A stretch of DNA of 64,000 nt from Piscicola geometra. Taxonomy: Eukaryota > Annelida > Clitellata > Hirudinida > Piscicolidae. Below, one piece after another: positions 12,943 through 25,378 of the stretch. Under the pieces are notes generated by a model. It was not told the origin of the DNA, made no database searches, and saw nothing but the letters and a program-made list of their open reading frames with translations. The position numbers and the translations under genes were made by a program. The first letter of the stretch is position 1, and each line of letters begins with the position of its first letter. The stretch spans positions 6,330,420 to 6,394,419 of the forward strand of contig OX030961.1 of NCBI GenBank assembly GCA_943735955.1, in the 5' to 3' direction.

Positions 12943-15900
12943 CACTTTTAAAACACAAATACGTTTACTCGGCATAGAAAGACCCATACATAAATTTAAA
13001 ATACCTGAATACATTTAAAATGCAAAAATACAGAAAGATCGTGGTCATGAAGTAAAAACCCTGAAACGAAAGCACACACACAGACACATACACAAACGCA
13101 CAGAAACAACAAAGACAACAAGTCCTAAATCAAATCATAGCGGATGCAACTTCTGGGATATTGAAAAAGAAATCCAACTGGGAAAAATAAAGTAGCCAGG
13201 CTATATATATACTCCTGACTCAGCTACTTCATTTCTGTCTATTCACCCAGTTTTTTTTGTTTTACCGAATTAATTTATTTCTTTATAATTTCACACATTT
13301 GATCAGTTTATTTTATTAACCCATTTAAAAATCTATTTTATTCACGTTATTCTAAATTTCTTTTAATGCAATTATTTGATGTTATTCCCTTGATTCATCA
13401 TCTATTTATTTAACTTTATCTCAAGCCATGTACTTTTCTTTTCATAATTAAAACCTTGATATCTTCTCTTTTCATTAAACGATTTTCAAAAACCCAAGTC
13501 ATCTCAAGATTCTAAATCTTTTATTAAAACACCGATATCTACAAAAATTATTTTAAAAAATGAACTCTTTAAACGTTCATCTTGAAAAACAAGGCACTAG
13601 AATTTCAAGGTCAACACTCAGAACGCTGCATACTTTCTAAAAGACGAGGGGGTGGTTTGAGTGCATTATAGTCAATCGCGTTGTACCGCCCAAAAATCAA
13701 TGCTACATTTTTAGAGAGTTTCATGCTTTTGTACATGTGAGTACTACTTATCAAGCGCATTTTCTTTTAATCTCGTAAACTAATCAGTTTTTCTCCAATT
13801 TCTTTGTTAAAAAAAGTTTTATTACATTAAAAAAACATATTAATGTTTGAAAAATCCGATTTTATGTTTTGTTTTTGAGTCTCGATGTTAGTTAAACTAA
13901 TTTTTCTAATGACGATTGTAATGTGTTCATATTAATGGTCGGAGCACAGTTATTTACATGGTACTCATTAAATATTTACAAAGCCATCTATTTTTGTTGC
14001 TTTTTATGCAAAATTTCAAAATAATTTACGAATTTCTTGAAGTTCCTGTTTATGATTTGAAGGCACTACAATTAAACACAGCCTTTTCGTGGTGAAGGGA
14101 GTGCGAATGAATTATTTAAAACCTATGAAAAAATTATACAACATTGAATTTAACATCTTCGTAATGATCACTTTTATTATTCAACATAAACGAAGTACTT
14201 TAAATGCACAAAAACTAACAAATGCAATTTTCCATTTCTGAGAATAGGCACCTCACTTAAAGGATATAAATGAATTACCAAAAGCCTTAACAAAAGAGAA
14301 GTTTAGTTTCAACTCCTCCACATAAAAGATTATGAAGCGCACAACCACTTCGGTTGGCTGTTTGAAGCATACTTTGTTTTAAATTAGAAAAATGGAATAA
14401 ATGTAATGATTACATTATTTATTTTCAATTGTATCAAAGTTATAAAATGAATAAAATAGCATAACTAAAGTTTTTTTCTTTCTGCAAATTCGTTGATGTT
14501 TTGCAAATTTAAGAAAAACTCTCCTTCATAAAAGTAAGATTTAAAACATCCATAAACAGTCAAAAATAAAGGAATTCTTTTTGATTTAAAATTCAAGAAG
14601 CATTTCTCCTTGAATCTTATCTAGGCCTTGCTAGATATGCCACTATAAACTCCGTACTATAATGAAACGACAGTAGATCAAAAAACCATATAAATAATCC
14701 ATAGCCTAAAATTTCTTGGAACGGTTATGCGCTATATCGGCCGGAAGACAACCCTTTGAAAAGAGTTTGTGAATGAGAAAAAACTGCTTTCATTTTGGAG
14801 TAACACATTTTCAGCTCTCGAGCACGGAAGTATTCAAAAGCTTCTATTAGATTATCAGGAGGATTATCTCGCTTGGAGCACGCAACAACATTCTAGCCCA
14901 TATTCCCGACTCTTTATCAGTTGAAGATATTGCCATTTAAATGTTTAAAAAATTTAAGTTCAGGGTTTTAAAATGTGTCTAAAAATTTTAAGAAGAGTTT
15001 TTACAAAGCAATGACGTGACTTTTAATCGTAAGTTCCACTCTAGAGCCGGCATTTACAATTAATTAAAGCAATAAGTATGGCTTCTTGTTGACGCTTAAA
15101 ATCTTATCTATTGTAATTTCCGTTACAAATAAGTTATGCATCATCGTTAACGAAAGATTATCAGAAGTTGCGAGTTATTTATAGGCGTGGATGAAAAGAT
15201 TCTGTAGGCTTTTATACTGGTAATGTTCGGAAAAATAGCAAAATATGTTGCTTTACGTCATACAATAAAACAAGGCGATAAAATATTCAAGAGAAAACAT
15301 TCACCATAAAATAAGAAATTTAGATTAGTAATAACAAAGGAAACATCAAAAAAAAACTCTAAAATAAAAGTATTTAAATGTTTGAATGCCTCAAACACGT
15401 GCTTTGGAATATTCAAAATATTTATTCTATACAATCAAAAGTTCTCTTGCAGATTATAAAGTAAAACCTTTTTTATATATCTTTTTCGAAATATCTTTTA
15501 AAATTCATGCTCGTCTTTTGTGTATTCAAAGGATTAGCTGTTAACCAATATTTCAATTTTTCAAAGAGCTTTTTCATACTCTAACATATTTATTTTGATA
15601 AGTATTTTGTCTTTTTTCAAGTGTTTTTAAACTTTTTGGTTTTCCAAACTTTTAAATTACATCTTTAAATTGTTTAAGTTTTTTCGTTTTTATAAACCTG
15701 TCTTTGTTCATTCTTGGTGAGCCATTTTGCTTGACTTATTTCGTTCAAGCAAAACATTCCCGCTGTTCTTCACTCATCGGCCATAATCAAATTAGCAGCG
15801 GCTGAAGGTAGCCATTAAAAGTTCATTTAGTCAATCATCGCATTTTCATCATTGAAAACTGTCTTCGAGTTCAAGTATGCTTTTGTGGCATTCTTTCATG

Positions 15901-18900
15901 AATAATTTATGAATTTTTGTATGAAGATTTCAAAGAATAAGAAATTATTTACTGGCACTGGAAAAATCATATTTTTCTTACTTACAAGTTGAAACTTTAA
16001 AATTGTTGAATACAGCCAGAAACTTGAGAAAAAGCCATTAGCTGAAAACAGGCATGAAACCACGTTAATTGCACTCTCTTGGAAAAACAGAAACAACCAC
16101 AATGATAGATACAAGCATCAACACCAACACAGTTACACGATGATATACAGACGTTTTAACAGAAGCGCAAAGCTACTTAGTATCAGCTAAGCTCACAATA
16201 AAGATATATTCTCAAGAACATAAATAATATTTAGAAGCTCCGGAAAGAAAAGAAAATCAGTTCTGAATAAAACCTATTCATGATTTACTTCAAGGATTCT
16301 ACTATAAGAAAAAAATCGAATAAATATTTATGAAAATAATTCATAACCCTCTAAAACACAAGAGGATCCTATTGGGAGAAAGAGACCGAAGGAGACATTC
16401 TGCGTGGCTAAAGAAGGCCGTAAAAAAGATGAAAAAGTTACGCTTGTAGTGTGCAAACGTGAGAAGAAATAATATTACGCATAGGTTTACGGTGGAGGCT
16501 GGATGAAGAGGCTGACCGTAAGACCCTGCACCACACACATATGTATGTTTATGGCTTTGCGAGGATTAGGGGCATAATGAAACGGCCGTTTTGTTTTGAA
16601 ATCGAACTTTTTTTACTGAAATATCAAAAAGATCGAATTTTGTAAATCAAAATTATACATACATGCATGACACTTTTTTCATTTATTTATGTAAATCTAT
16701 TGGCATAACCTAGATTTTTGTGCCTCTAATTCCCTTTACATACTTAACTTTTAAAATACGCGATAAAAGTTATAATTATTTTCTCAAAAAAGTATTCAAC
16801 ACAAATAAAATATAGATATAAAATTATCTTTTTCCTCTTTCCCATTTGCTATTTTACATTATTGTTATTTCAGTGAATGAGGTTTTTCCGTGACAGCAAA
16901 TGCAAAATTCAGCGAAAGATTTTAATACAAAACATCATTTTTCTGGTTATTAATATTTATTAAATATTTCATTTAAAGTTTTTTTAATTTTATTAAAACT
17001 TCTCTCCATTCATAATCTTCATTTTTACCTTCATGTATTGATCTCAATTCGTTCTTTTGAAAAAATGCACTAAAAATAGTGTAGTGAATTGGTTGTGTCT
17101 AACAGTAAAAATGAAATAATTTTTTTATGACAAATTATAAATTTTTCGAAAAAGCTTTTTCCTTGAGTGAAATGAATAGCAGGTACCTCCATATCTTTCC
17201 AACCTGAAACGCAAAGATCAATTTGCTTTTAAATTTTTCAAACGGGAATTGCTCTTAAGAAAAAGTAATTAATGAATTTTATGCAAAAAAGTCAAAAAAC
17301 CTTTTACTATTCTCGAAATAAAAAAATCAGGATGAATTTGTTAGTGCTAATGAGATTAAAAATTATCGCAGGTTTAAAAACGAAATGCAATGAAAAAGCG
17401 TGATAAACACTGAAGATACCATTCTTACAGGCATAAAGTTTTCAAAGCTTATATTTCTATTGTTGCATTCAATTGCAAGCTCTTTAAAAATCGATAAAAA
17501 CACTTAAAGAAGCAACCACGAAGAAGCATAAAATGGCACACATACAGGCACACATACGGGTACACACAAACTCACAGAAAAATCTCAGATCAAGCGATTT
17601 GCATCTGGGATGACATCAATTCACATATCTAGCTTCACTTGAAACCATGCGTAGAAGTGCGTATGCGTGTGCAGCAAACGCTGAAGCGAATCTTATCGAG
17701 AGAAGCTTCGAGACTTCGTTTTAAAAGTGCCTTGTGAAACGAAGTAAAGAAAACAATAAAGTGGAATATAAAAAAGGAATTGGAAGAAGCTAGATGGAGG
17801 AGTTATGCATCGAAACTCGCTTCATGAATGCTTAAAGGAAGACTGCCTCGACTTTCGTTGGAATTATCTATCATGAAAATCAATTTCACCCGCCAATAAT
17901 CCCGCGTGCAGGCGCTTGTAACTTATAAATACATACAAGAAAGCTATAAATATTTATTGCACATTACTGCTTATTTATTAACTTTCAAAGCTGTTCTTAG
18001 TAGTTTTTTGTACTTGAAATGTGAAATAAACTATGTTATTTTCCCGAAAGTACTTCGAAGAAAACATTAACTTATATTTTCTGCCACGATTTCACTCATA
18101 ATCATCACCATCAGACATTTTTCTTGCTTTCACACCCCTACTAATGTTGTTTTCAATACTTTTTAGGAGTAAACTCTTGAGGGATTAGCATAGTATTTTT
18201 ATCTGTCTTTTATAGATGCTCTGTTTCCCGGTCTGTTCGCCCGCACCAATAAAACTTGCTTTATTTCGAAAAAAACTTATTTATTAATTTATTTTTTATT
18301 TAAGTTGTTATTGCGAAATTTTACTCGATTTCAATGAATACTTATTTTAACATTCGCTAATTATTCTTTATTATTTTTTCTTATATACTCATCTAGGTAA
18401 GAATTTGTTTGCATATGTATGTATGTGTAAAACACAGTTTATGCATGTAGTTGGGTTCTTTTTTTGAGCTTCATACATCCCTTTGTTAAAAGGTCAAGAT
18501 TTCAAAACTTTGACATTTCTTTTCAACACTCCGTAAGTAGTTTCTATAATTAATTCCACTACTTTCAGTGAAAACCACTTCTAAAAAATGCTTTTCTTTA
18601 ATTCTTATTTATCAAAGAAAAGTTTGTAAATTATTAGCTGAACAGTTCCAAAGTGACTGTTTTTTAATTAAAACTTCAAATCCTTGAAAATGTTATCATT
18701 TTAGGTTTCAAGAAAGTTTACGATCGAATTTCAGGATCCGCAACTGCTTCATCCATCTTTCTGCCATCTTTCATTCATCTTCTTTTGTTTTTGTTACTAT
18801 TGTCCAACTATTATTTTAAAATTAAAAACTGTGAAAAAGTTTATAAGATTTGAAATTAATTTTTTTATAATAATCAAACTTTCTTTTTCGAATAATAATA

Positions 18901-19109
18901 AATAGGAATTCATAATGAAACTATGTTTTGTATATCTGGTAACAATTCCATAATGTGTTTTGAATTTAGTTGAAATAGGAATGACTTGAGCCCTAAAACT
19001 TCTCCAAATATTAATTTCATAAAATCCTCATAAGAAACCGTGTTTGAAAAAGAATTTTAATCAAACGAGGCTCTGGTAATCGCAAGAATAAAATCACGAG
19101 AGCGAGCAA
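12943..19109. other. gene-free AT-rich stretch
   Basis: No recognisable coding exon or RNA gene on either strand. A slightly GC-richer patch at about 16350-16560 has a minus-strand open frame of 65 codons without similarity that I can recognise. A 16-17 bp word around 14815-14831 recurs at about 19770 (see findings). Confidence 0.5.
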
Positions 19110-19373
19110 TTTTTTTTTTTTTTTTTTTTTTTTTTGGTCTATACCATTCACAGCCTGACAGACGCATGCCATGTTACAATGGTTCTGAGAACCATGGTTC
19201 TTATGCGCCAAGGCGCCACTCCACACGACGTACACATCTCTCAATCCATACGTCGCAAACACCGCATCATATACACTAGGTATATGATAGTTCACGGTTG
19301 CTTCCAAGGATTCGAACTGGCGACCTTTTAAGTTGCAAGTCCGACGTCTACCAACTAAGCCATCCCCGCTCCC
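19110..19373 (-). mobile_element. tRNA-derived SINE with poly(A) tail
   Basis: Read on the minus strand, the element starts near 19373 with a tRNA-like head. An A-box-like TGGCTTAGTTGG lies at about 19348-19359 and a B-box-like AGTTCGAATCC at about 19311-19321, spaced as in a tRNA, with a GCA triplet in the would-be anticodon region. A body of about 170 bp follows, containing two short palindromes (one around AGAACCATGGTTCT). It ends in an A run of about 26 bases, seen as T at 19110-19135. This is the layout of a Pol III-transcribed SINE mobilised by a LINE. Target-site duplications were not clear. The near-intact poly(A) suggests a fairly recent insertion. The open frames across it are not genes. 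Confidence 0.85.
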
Positions 19374-22027
19374 AACGTCTTATGTAAACAATAGGCATCA
19401 ATACCGAAACTGCTTTCTGTATCTCTCTGCCTTTTTAAGACAGTTTTGTTGTTTGTGCCATGATTTTTCTTACAGTACTTGTAATACATGGCTTAGTTGT
19501 GGTAATATGGCTTAACGGTTGCTTTTTAATGGTGTATTTTGTGTTTTTAATGATTTTAATAGTGAGTTTTTAGCTTTTTTTTAAAAATACATTTTTTGTA
19601 AAAAATAGTCTTTCATTTTAATTTAAAGTCTTTCAAAAATTACTTTTCACAAATTTTCGGCTAAAAATGTGCCAAACTCTTTGAATTCGGCAAAATAATT
19701 CCAAAGACTGATGATTTTAGGAATTAAGAGGAGGTTTCTTTGAGAGCAAAACAGTTCATCAGGTCACCTCTCGAGCACGGAAGTGGCAAAGGTTACAAGT
19801 TGTTCGAAAGAATTGTTCAAAAACGAAAGTTTCGATCCGAACAACTTTTTTTGTTTAGTTTATTTGATAATGTCAGTTTTTTTAAATAAAATATCTTTCA
19901 AATAGCTGAAAACTAATTTGAACTAAATTTCTCTTGAACTTTCACAAGAAGCTGGATTCAATTTATAGCATAATCTTCGGATCTCTTAACGATCTAATAA
20001 AGACTAGAGTTCAATCTATCAAGTTGCTGGTGATTTCGTAAGGATTTTACAAGCTCGAATGTTAATAATTTATCGACTAAGTTGTTAGAGGGGCTCGAGC
20101 ATTATTCCTCCGTACAGGTACATACCGGTCAGCGCTTCGTATTTCGATTAATTTATGCAGCTTCCATTTGTTTAATTCACAGGCTGAATTGTTCTTAAGA
20201 AAATAAATTTGAAAGATTTAATTATTTAACATTTTGAATAAAACCCCCAGCTCTTGAAACTATTTTTTTATTAATTTTTTTGAGTATAGAATTCTTGAAA
20301 CATTTGTAAGAACGCGAGTCCATTGATTTGAGAAAAAATTGCCGAGTGCTCACAAATCGATTCAAAATTATGAAAGTAAACAGCTTCACGAAAAAACTAA
20401 TTAAACAAACAGCATGCAAAATGAAGAAAATTTGATTATGATAATTTCTTCTCTCCAATAGTTTCCATTTTAAAACTATTAATTATTTATTTAATAATAT
20501 TTCCAATACTTATATATATATATTTATCGATTAAATTATATTCATACCAACTTCAAAATTTGTATTATAATCTAACAAAAATAGGCAAAAAAATCAAACA
20601 ACGTGCCTATTAAAACCAAGCCACCCGCATAAAATGAAACCGAATTAATTTGACTAATTGTTCATATCTCGAGCACACACACACAAACTTGCAAACACAC
20701 AAACATATTACGTTAATAAAAATATGCAAACACATCACGCACTTCTACACAAGTACAAGAATCATTTTTGAGCATTTCATCACACTGATTTAAATACAGT
20801 TTTAAGTCATCATACATACAAAAAAATATTCACACATCGACACACACACACACACTCACACAAAAAATGGAGAAAAACACATTTACTATTCAACACAAAC
20901 ACACAGCCATCCAGTCATACAAAAGCAATTCCCGGAACGTCGAACGGCAAATTGTGAAAGTAAGATATGTTTGGCAGGGTTCAGTGGGAAGCAGAGGTGT
21001 AGGCCAGCACACGCAGCCAACTGTTGCATATTTACTGGCCTGTTTAGTCTCAAAAGCCGTGAAAAGCCGACGGTGGAAAAGTTCTTTTTTGTGCTTATGA
21101 GATAATGGCCATTAACGACTACGAAGGAGACAAAGGAAGAGGTTGATAAGTCAAAGGGAACTGTCAATGGAGTGTCATGGGAGTGGGATGGATTTAAGTA
21201 AATAGAAAAAAAGGGAAAAAACTGTTTGCTATGAAATATGTTTTTGAGATTGAGTGAGAAATTAAGCCAAGTAGTTGAGTTTGTTAGAAACATTTCAAGA
21301 CAGACACACTAAAAGATGTTTTTAAAAATTCATGCGAAAGAGCGAGCGAAACGCACTGAAAAGAGCACTTTATTTTAAAGGTTTCCGACAAATTGAGTTT
21401 TCAAGGAAGATTGATAATAAAGTTTTAATGAAAATGACTTTGCTTTGCATTTATTGGTTTTGGCATAATTACCGAGGCTCTTTTATAGGGTAGTACAAAT
21501 GGTTTGGTTTTCGATGGTTTGCTTGACTTTTGTTTTCGTGTTAGTCTCAGTTTTTTTAAATATTCATTTTTTACCACTTTTCTTGTATCCGTTCTTTTAT
21601 AACTTTTACCATCCATTCTTTATCTCTTTATTTATCATCTATCAAAAATTCAACCCAATATTCAGTTAGCATATTTACATTCCTATTAACAGTAACCTTC
21701 AAAGCATTCTGTGCCTTTTATTTTTAGCGTTTTTAAAAAAAAATAAGTAAGAACTCATCAATCATCTTAAATAATGTTAGAAATTAAGTCTAAAAAAACA
21801 ATATTTTTAAAGATTATTTAAATAATAGTTAACACAATGCTTGAGCAATCTTTATTAAGTTTTAACAAAATTAAAATAAATATATTCAAATTAACCTAAG
21901 TAGGAATATATTATATTTAATTATATTTAAGAAGAGATACTTTCTTAAACGATAAAACTAAATATTGATCTAACCTTGTTTGGTAGCAAAAGCCAGAATG
22001 AAGGTGAAGAATAAAGTGAGATGTGGT
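19374..22027. other. gene-free AT-rich stretch
   Basis: No recognisable exon. Short (CA)n runs occur near 20675-20700 and 20838-20865. The open frames at 20867-21100 (plus) and 20886-21293 (minus) overlap each other and the CA runs and resemble no family I know. Confidence 0.5.
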
Positions 22028-22087
22028 TTATTCGGCATCATCATCAGCATCACTTTCTTTCTTTTCTTCAGCGTTTTCATCATTCAG
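22028..22087 (-). CDS. candidate terminal coding exon, acidic tail (unassigned)
   Basis: On the minus strand a pyrimidine-leaning stretch ending in TTCAG is followed by 20 codons ending in TAA at 22028. They encode a charged tail of Asn, Asp, Glu, Lys and Ala ending in Asp-Asp-Asp-Ala-Glu. An AATAAA hexamer overlaps the stop codon. The tail resembles the acidic C-termini of many unrelated proteins, so no product can be named. I found no partner exon upstream on the minus strand. In a genome rich in GAT repeats this could be chance. Confidence 0.22.
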   Translation of the reverse strand: MNDENAEEKKESDADDDAE

Positions 22088-23356
22088 CTGAACAAATTTT
22101 CATGGTGGATATAAATTTTTAAGTAATTTTTAATGCTTCATTTTCAACTTTTAAACTATTTTGTACAAATATGATTCAAATACTTTAACAAAATCAATCT
22201 AGAATAAATAAATTAAACTTCCATTTACAGAATTCAAGCCGCATTTACAGATTAAATATACTAATATAAAACTTGTTTATTATCTTAACAAAAATCTCTT
22301 CGGAACTAAGTCATTAAAAAGGCATCCATGACAGATCCCATCCCATTTCGAGTGAATCACTCACAAACCCTTTAATCCACCCCCATCTATCAATTACACA
22401 TCAACCACAATTCTTTAAAAGTCTAACATTATTTTTGGTACTATATCTCAACAAAAATATAGCATTATATTTTATTTTTCAAATAAATAATTTATTTGGC
22501 TTTCCTTTGATTTCCAACTCTTTAGGGTTATTTAATGTAAACAGAAATCTAAAGAAGGACTGAATAGAATATAAAGGCCCCTTCAACTTGAAACGTCCTA
22601 TTTTGAAGCAAACTGAATTCATTACGTATGCTAATAAAATCTGTTCAATAATATTACAACTACGGGGTTTTGAGTGTCACGATATTCAGGTTAAATATAT
22701 TATTAAGAGCGTATTCAATTGATTTTTGTGTTCATCAGAAAAATCATAACTAAACTAAAAAAAGATTCTTTTTCATATCAATAAAGATTAGTTAATAAAT
22801 CAAAAAGGCATTTTTAAGCAACTAAAATAAACAATAATGCTCATATTTTCATTTAGTGTGCATTAATCTTGTGGAATATATAACAAGGGAACATCAGAAC
22901 TTGTGTCATATGAAAGAGCTACGTTTTATAGCCTCATAAATCACACAATCATCCATCATCCATCTCAGCGGTCACAAATCCATTTCGAAGCAACTCCCTT
23001 CCATTTGTACCTTTTACTCATTGCCTAGCTTTTTTGCATTTTCATTTTTAATCTTATATTTTTATCTCAGCGTTACATTTCGTTGAAATACCTTTTTTTC
23101 CGTGTTCTAATTTCTCGACGTTTTGAAAGGCTTTTATGATACAGCCTTCCATCATCGTTACTTTTTCTCTCATTGAGCTTCATTTTCTCAATTTTTTTCC
23201 TTTATTCAATATTATTTTTATTTTTTAATGCTCTTCCATTCTTTCTATCAAGCCCCGTCATCAACTAGAGCGATGACATTAACCCACAAATACTTAGCAT
23301 TTCATTCTATTGTCTTCTTAATTGTATCTGGACCATTGGGACTATACACAAAAACA
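22088..23356. other. gene-free AT-rich stretch
   Basis: No recognisable coding sequence. I searched this stretch for an exon that could splice to the candidate at 22028-22087 and found none. Confidence 0.45.
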
Positions 23357-23562
23357 CACGTGGACACACAAACAGACAAAAATGAAGACACACACACAAA
23401 CAGACAAAAATGAAGACACACACAAACAGACAAAAATGAATACACACACACAAACAGACAAAAATGAAGACACACACACAAACAGACAAAAATGAAGACA
23501 CACACACAAACAGACAAAAATGAAGACACACACACAAATAGACAAATGAAGACACACGAAAA
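23357..23562. repeat. minisatellite, about seven 26-28 bp units
   Basis: Head-to-tail copies of ACACACAAACAGACAAAAATGAAG, varying by the number of CA dinucleotides. The variable CA count shifts frame between units, and the minus strand lacks stops in all three frames, which produces three overlapping Cys/Val/Phe/Leu-rich open frames. These are repeat artefacts. Confidence 0.9.
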
Positions 23563-25257
23563 CATTCAGAAATACACACATCTGTAGATCTCCATATGTG
23601 AAAACACATGTGTGTGTAGTTAGTAAGAGGATATGTTGATACAGAAAAGAGTTACCTGTAGAATAAGCAGGAATTTCTATTTATGAATCAATATTTATAA
23701 ATAAATAATATTTTCATCAAATTGATGGTTTTACAGTTTTGATTTCATTGTTTAATCTATAACCATTCAAACATAGAAGTGAAGTTCTAGAAAAAAGAAA
23801 ATATATGATGCAAACAGCCTTGTATGTTTTCAAATTAAGGATAAAGATTTGCTGATTGGGCTGATGGTTAATAATGACTTATGATTAGTACTACGGAAAA
23901 GAATGGAATAAGGAAGATAGATGGTCTTATTAGCGGAACTAGACAAAATTGTTTTGAAAATGAGATTATTATGTTAATAAATATGTTTAAATAATATAAC
24001 AAATTCATAATACTTTTTTATATAATTTTTTCAATTATAGAATTATCCTTATGTTTTTAAAAATATAGATATAAGAAGGGTCTTGTTCACCCACAAACGC
24101 CCTCAAAAAGAGCGAAGCAGGCATGCAAACGCAGAAAAACGAATACAGATAAACTGCAACGATATTCACACAAATATCGACACATACTGACAAGGGAATG
24201 CACGGGCACAGAGCGATGAATAATGGCCGATATTGTTCTCTTCACTCCATTCAGCTATCTTTCTCGCTCACTTGAGTTCAACCCTATTTGGACATATGCA
24301 GACTGCATTGCATAGTACATGCCTGCTTTCATGCGCGTTTTATGTGTCTTTCTGTTTGTATTTGTGTGTGAACCTGTTTAATGTGGTGCATGTGTGTTTG
24401 TGAATATTTCGGTTTTTATGTGTTAGTTTTTTTCATTTGCTTTTTGGGCTATTTAGTATCTGCTAGTTTGAAGTTTCTTTAATAATACACATACACAAGT
24501 GTACGTGTGTGTTTTTATTTTTCTTTCCAAGGAGTTGTATTACATGAGGATGTTATTGATAACTGAGGCCCTTTAGAAAACGTTAAGACTTCTTCCTCTT
24601 TTTATGGCCATGTGATTTTTAAGTGGCATACATTCTTGTTTAATAACTTAAATTTTTTGTTTAACGGTTTAATACATTTTTCTGAATTTTAAATTTTGTT
24701 TTTTATACTTGTTTAATATTTGAAAAAAGAACATGTTTTTAATTGTCGCAGCAAACCTTTCATTCTTTTAATATCTCTCTCGAAAATCTAAATCTTAATA
24801 AAAAAACGTACGTTTTTTAAAATAAGTAAATGAGAAAAAATATATTTAATCAGAGTTAGAGAAAAGTTTAATTTTTTTTTCTGCGACAATATACATGTAA
24901 AACTAAGCAAAAAATACACCTAAAAGATGAACTACTCATAGTCTTATTCGGCAGATAGTGAGGTTGTTATCAGTATTTTTTTATACTTACTAAGTTCACA
25001 GTCTAGTTCCTTGTTATTAAAAATAGTAATTACACGAGACCATAATCACAAGAATTTTAATAATTTTCAAAACTTTGAATAGTTTAACCAACTAACCCTT
25101 AAACTTGAGTTTAATTACTTCATTATCGCCAGCCTTATGTCATTATCACAGTTTCATATAATCACTTTAATTATAAATTTATCTGAAAAATAGTTTTCTA
25201 GCTAGAAAACTCATACCCTGCTCACTATTTAAAAACAATAAGCTTTTAAAGCCAAAC
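23563..25257. other. gene-free AT-rich stretch
   Basis: No recognisable exon or RNA gene. The region has scattered GT/CA-rich patches (for example about 24340-24400 and 24485-24515). Confidence 0.5.
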
Positions 25258-25378
25258 TTTACCACATTCAACCACACTCAACCACATTCGACCATCTTAA
25301 AGCACCTTCAACCACATTCGACCACCTTAATCCACACTCAACCACATTCGACCACCTTAAACCACACTCAACCACCAC
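25258..25378. repeat. CCACATTCGACCA minisatellite
   Basis: Several copies of CCACATTCGACCACCTTAA alternate with CCACACTCAA. The larger unit is about 33 bp, repeated about three times, and the sequence degrades toward the left end. Confidence 0.85.
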
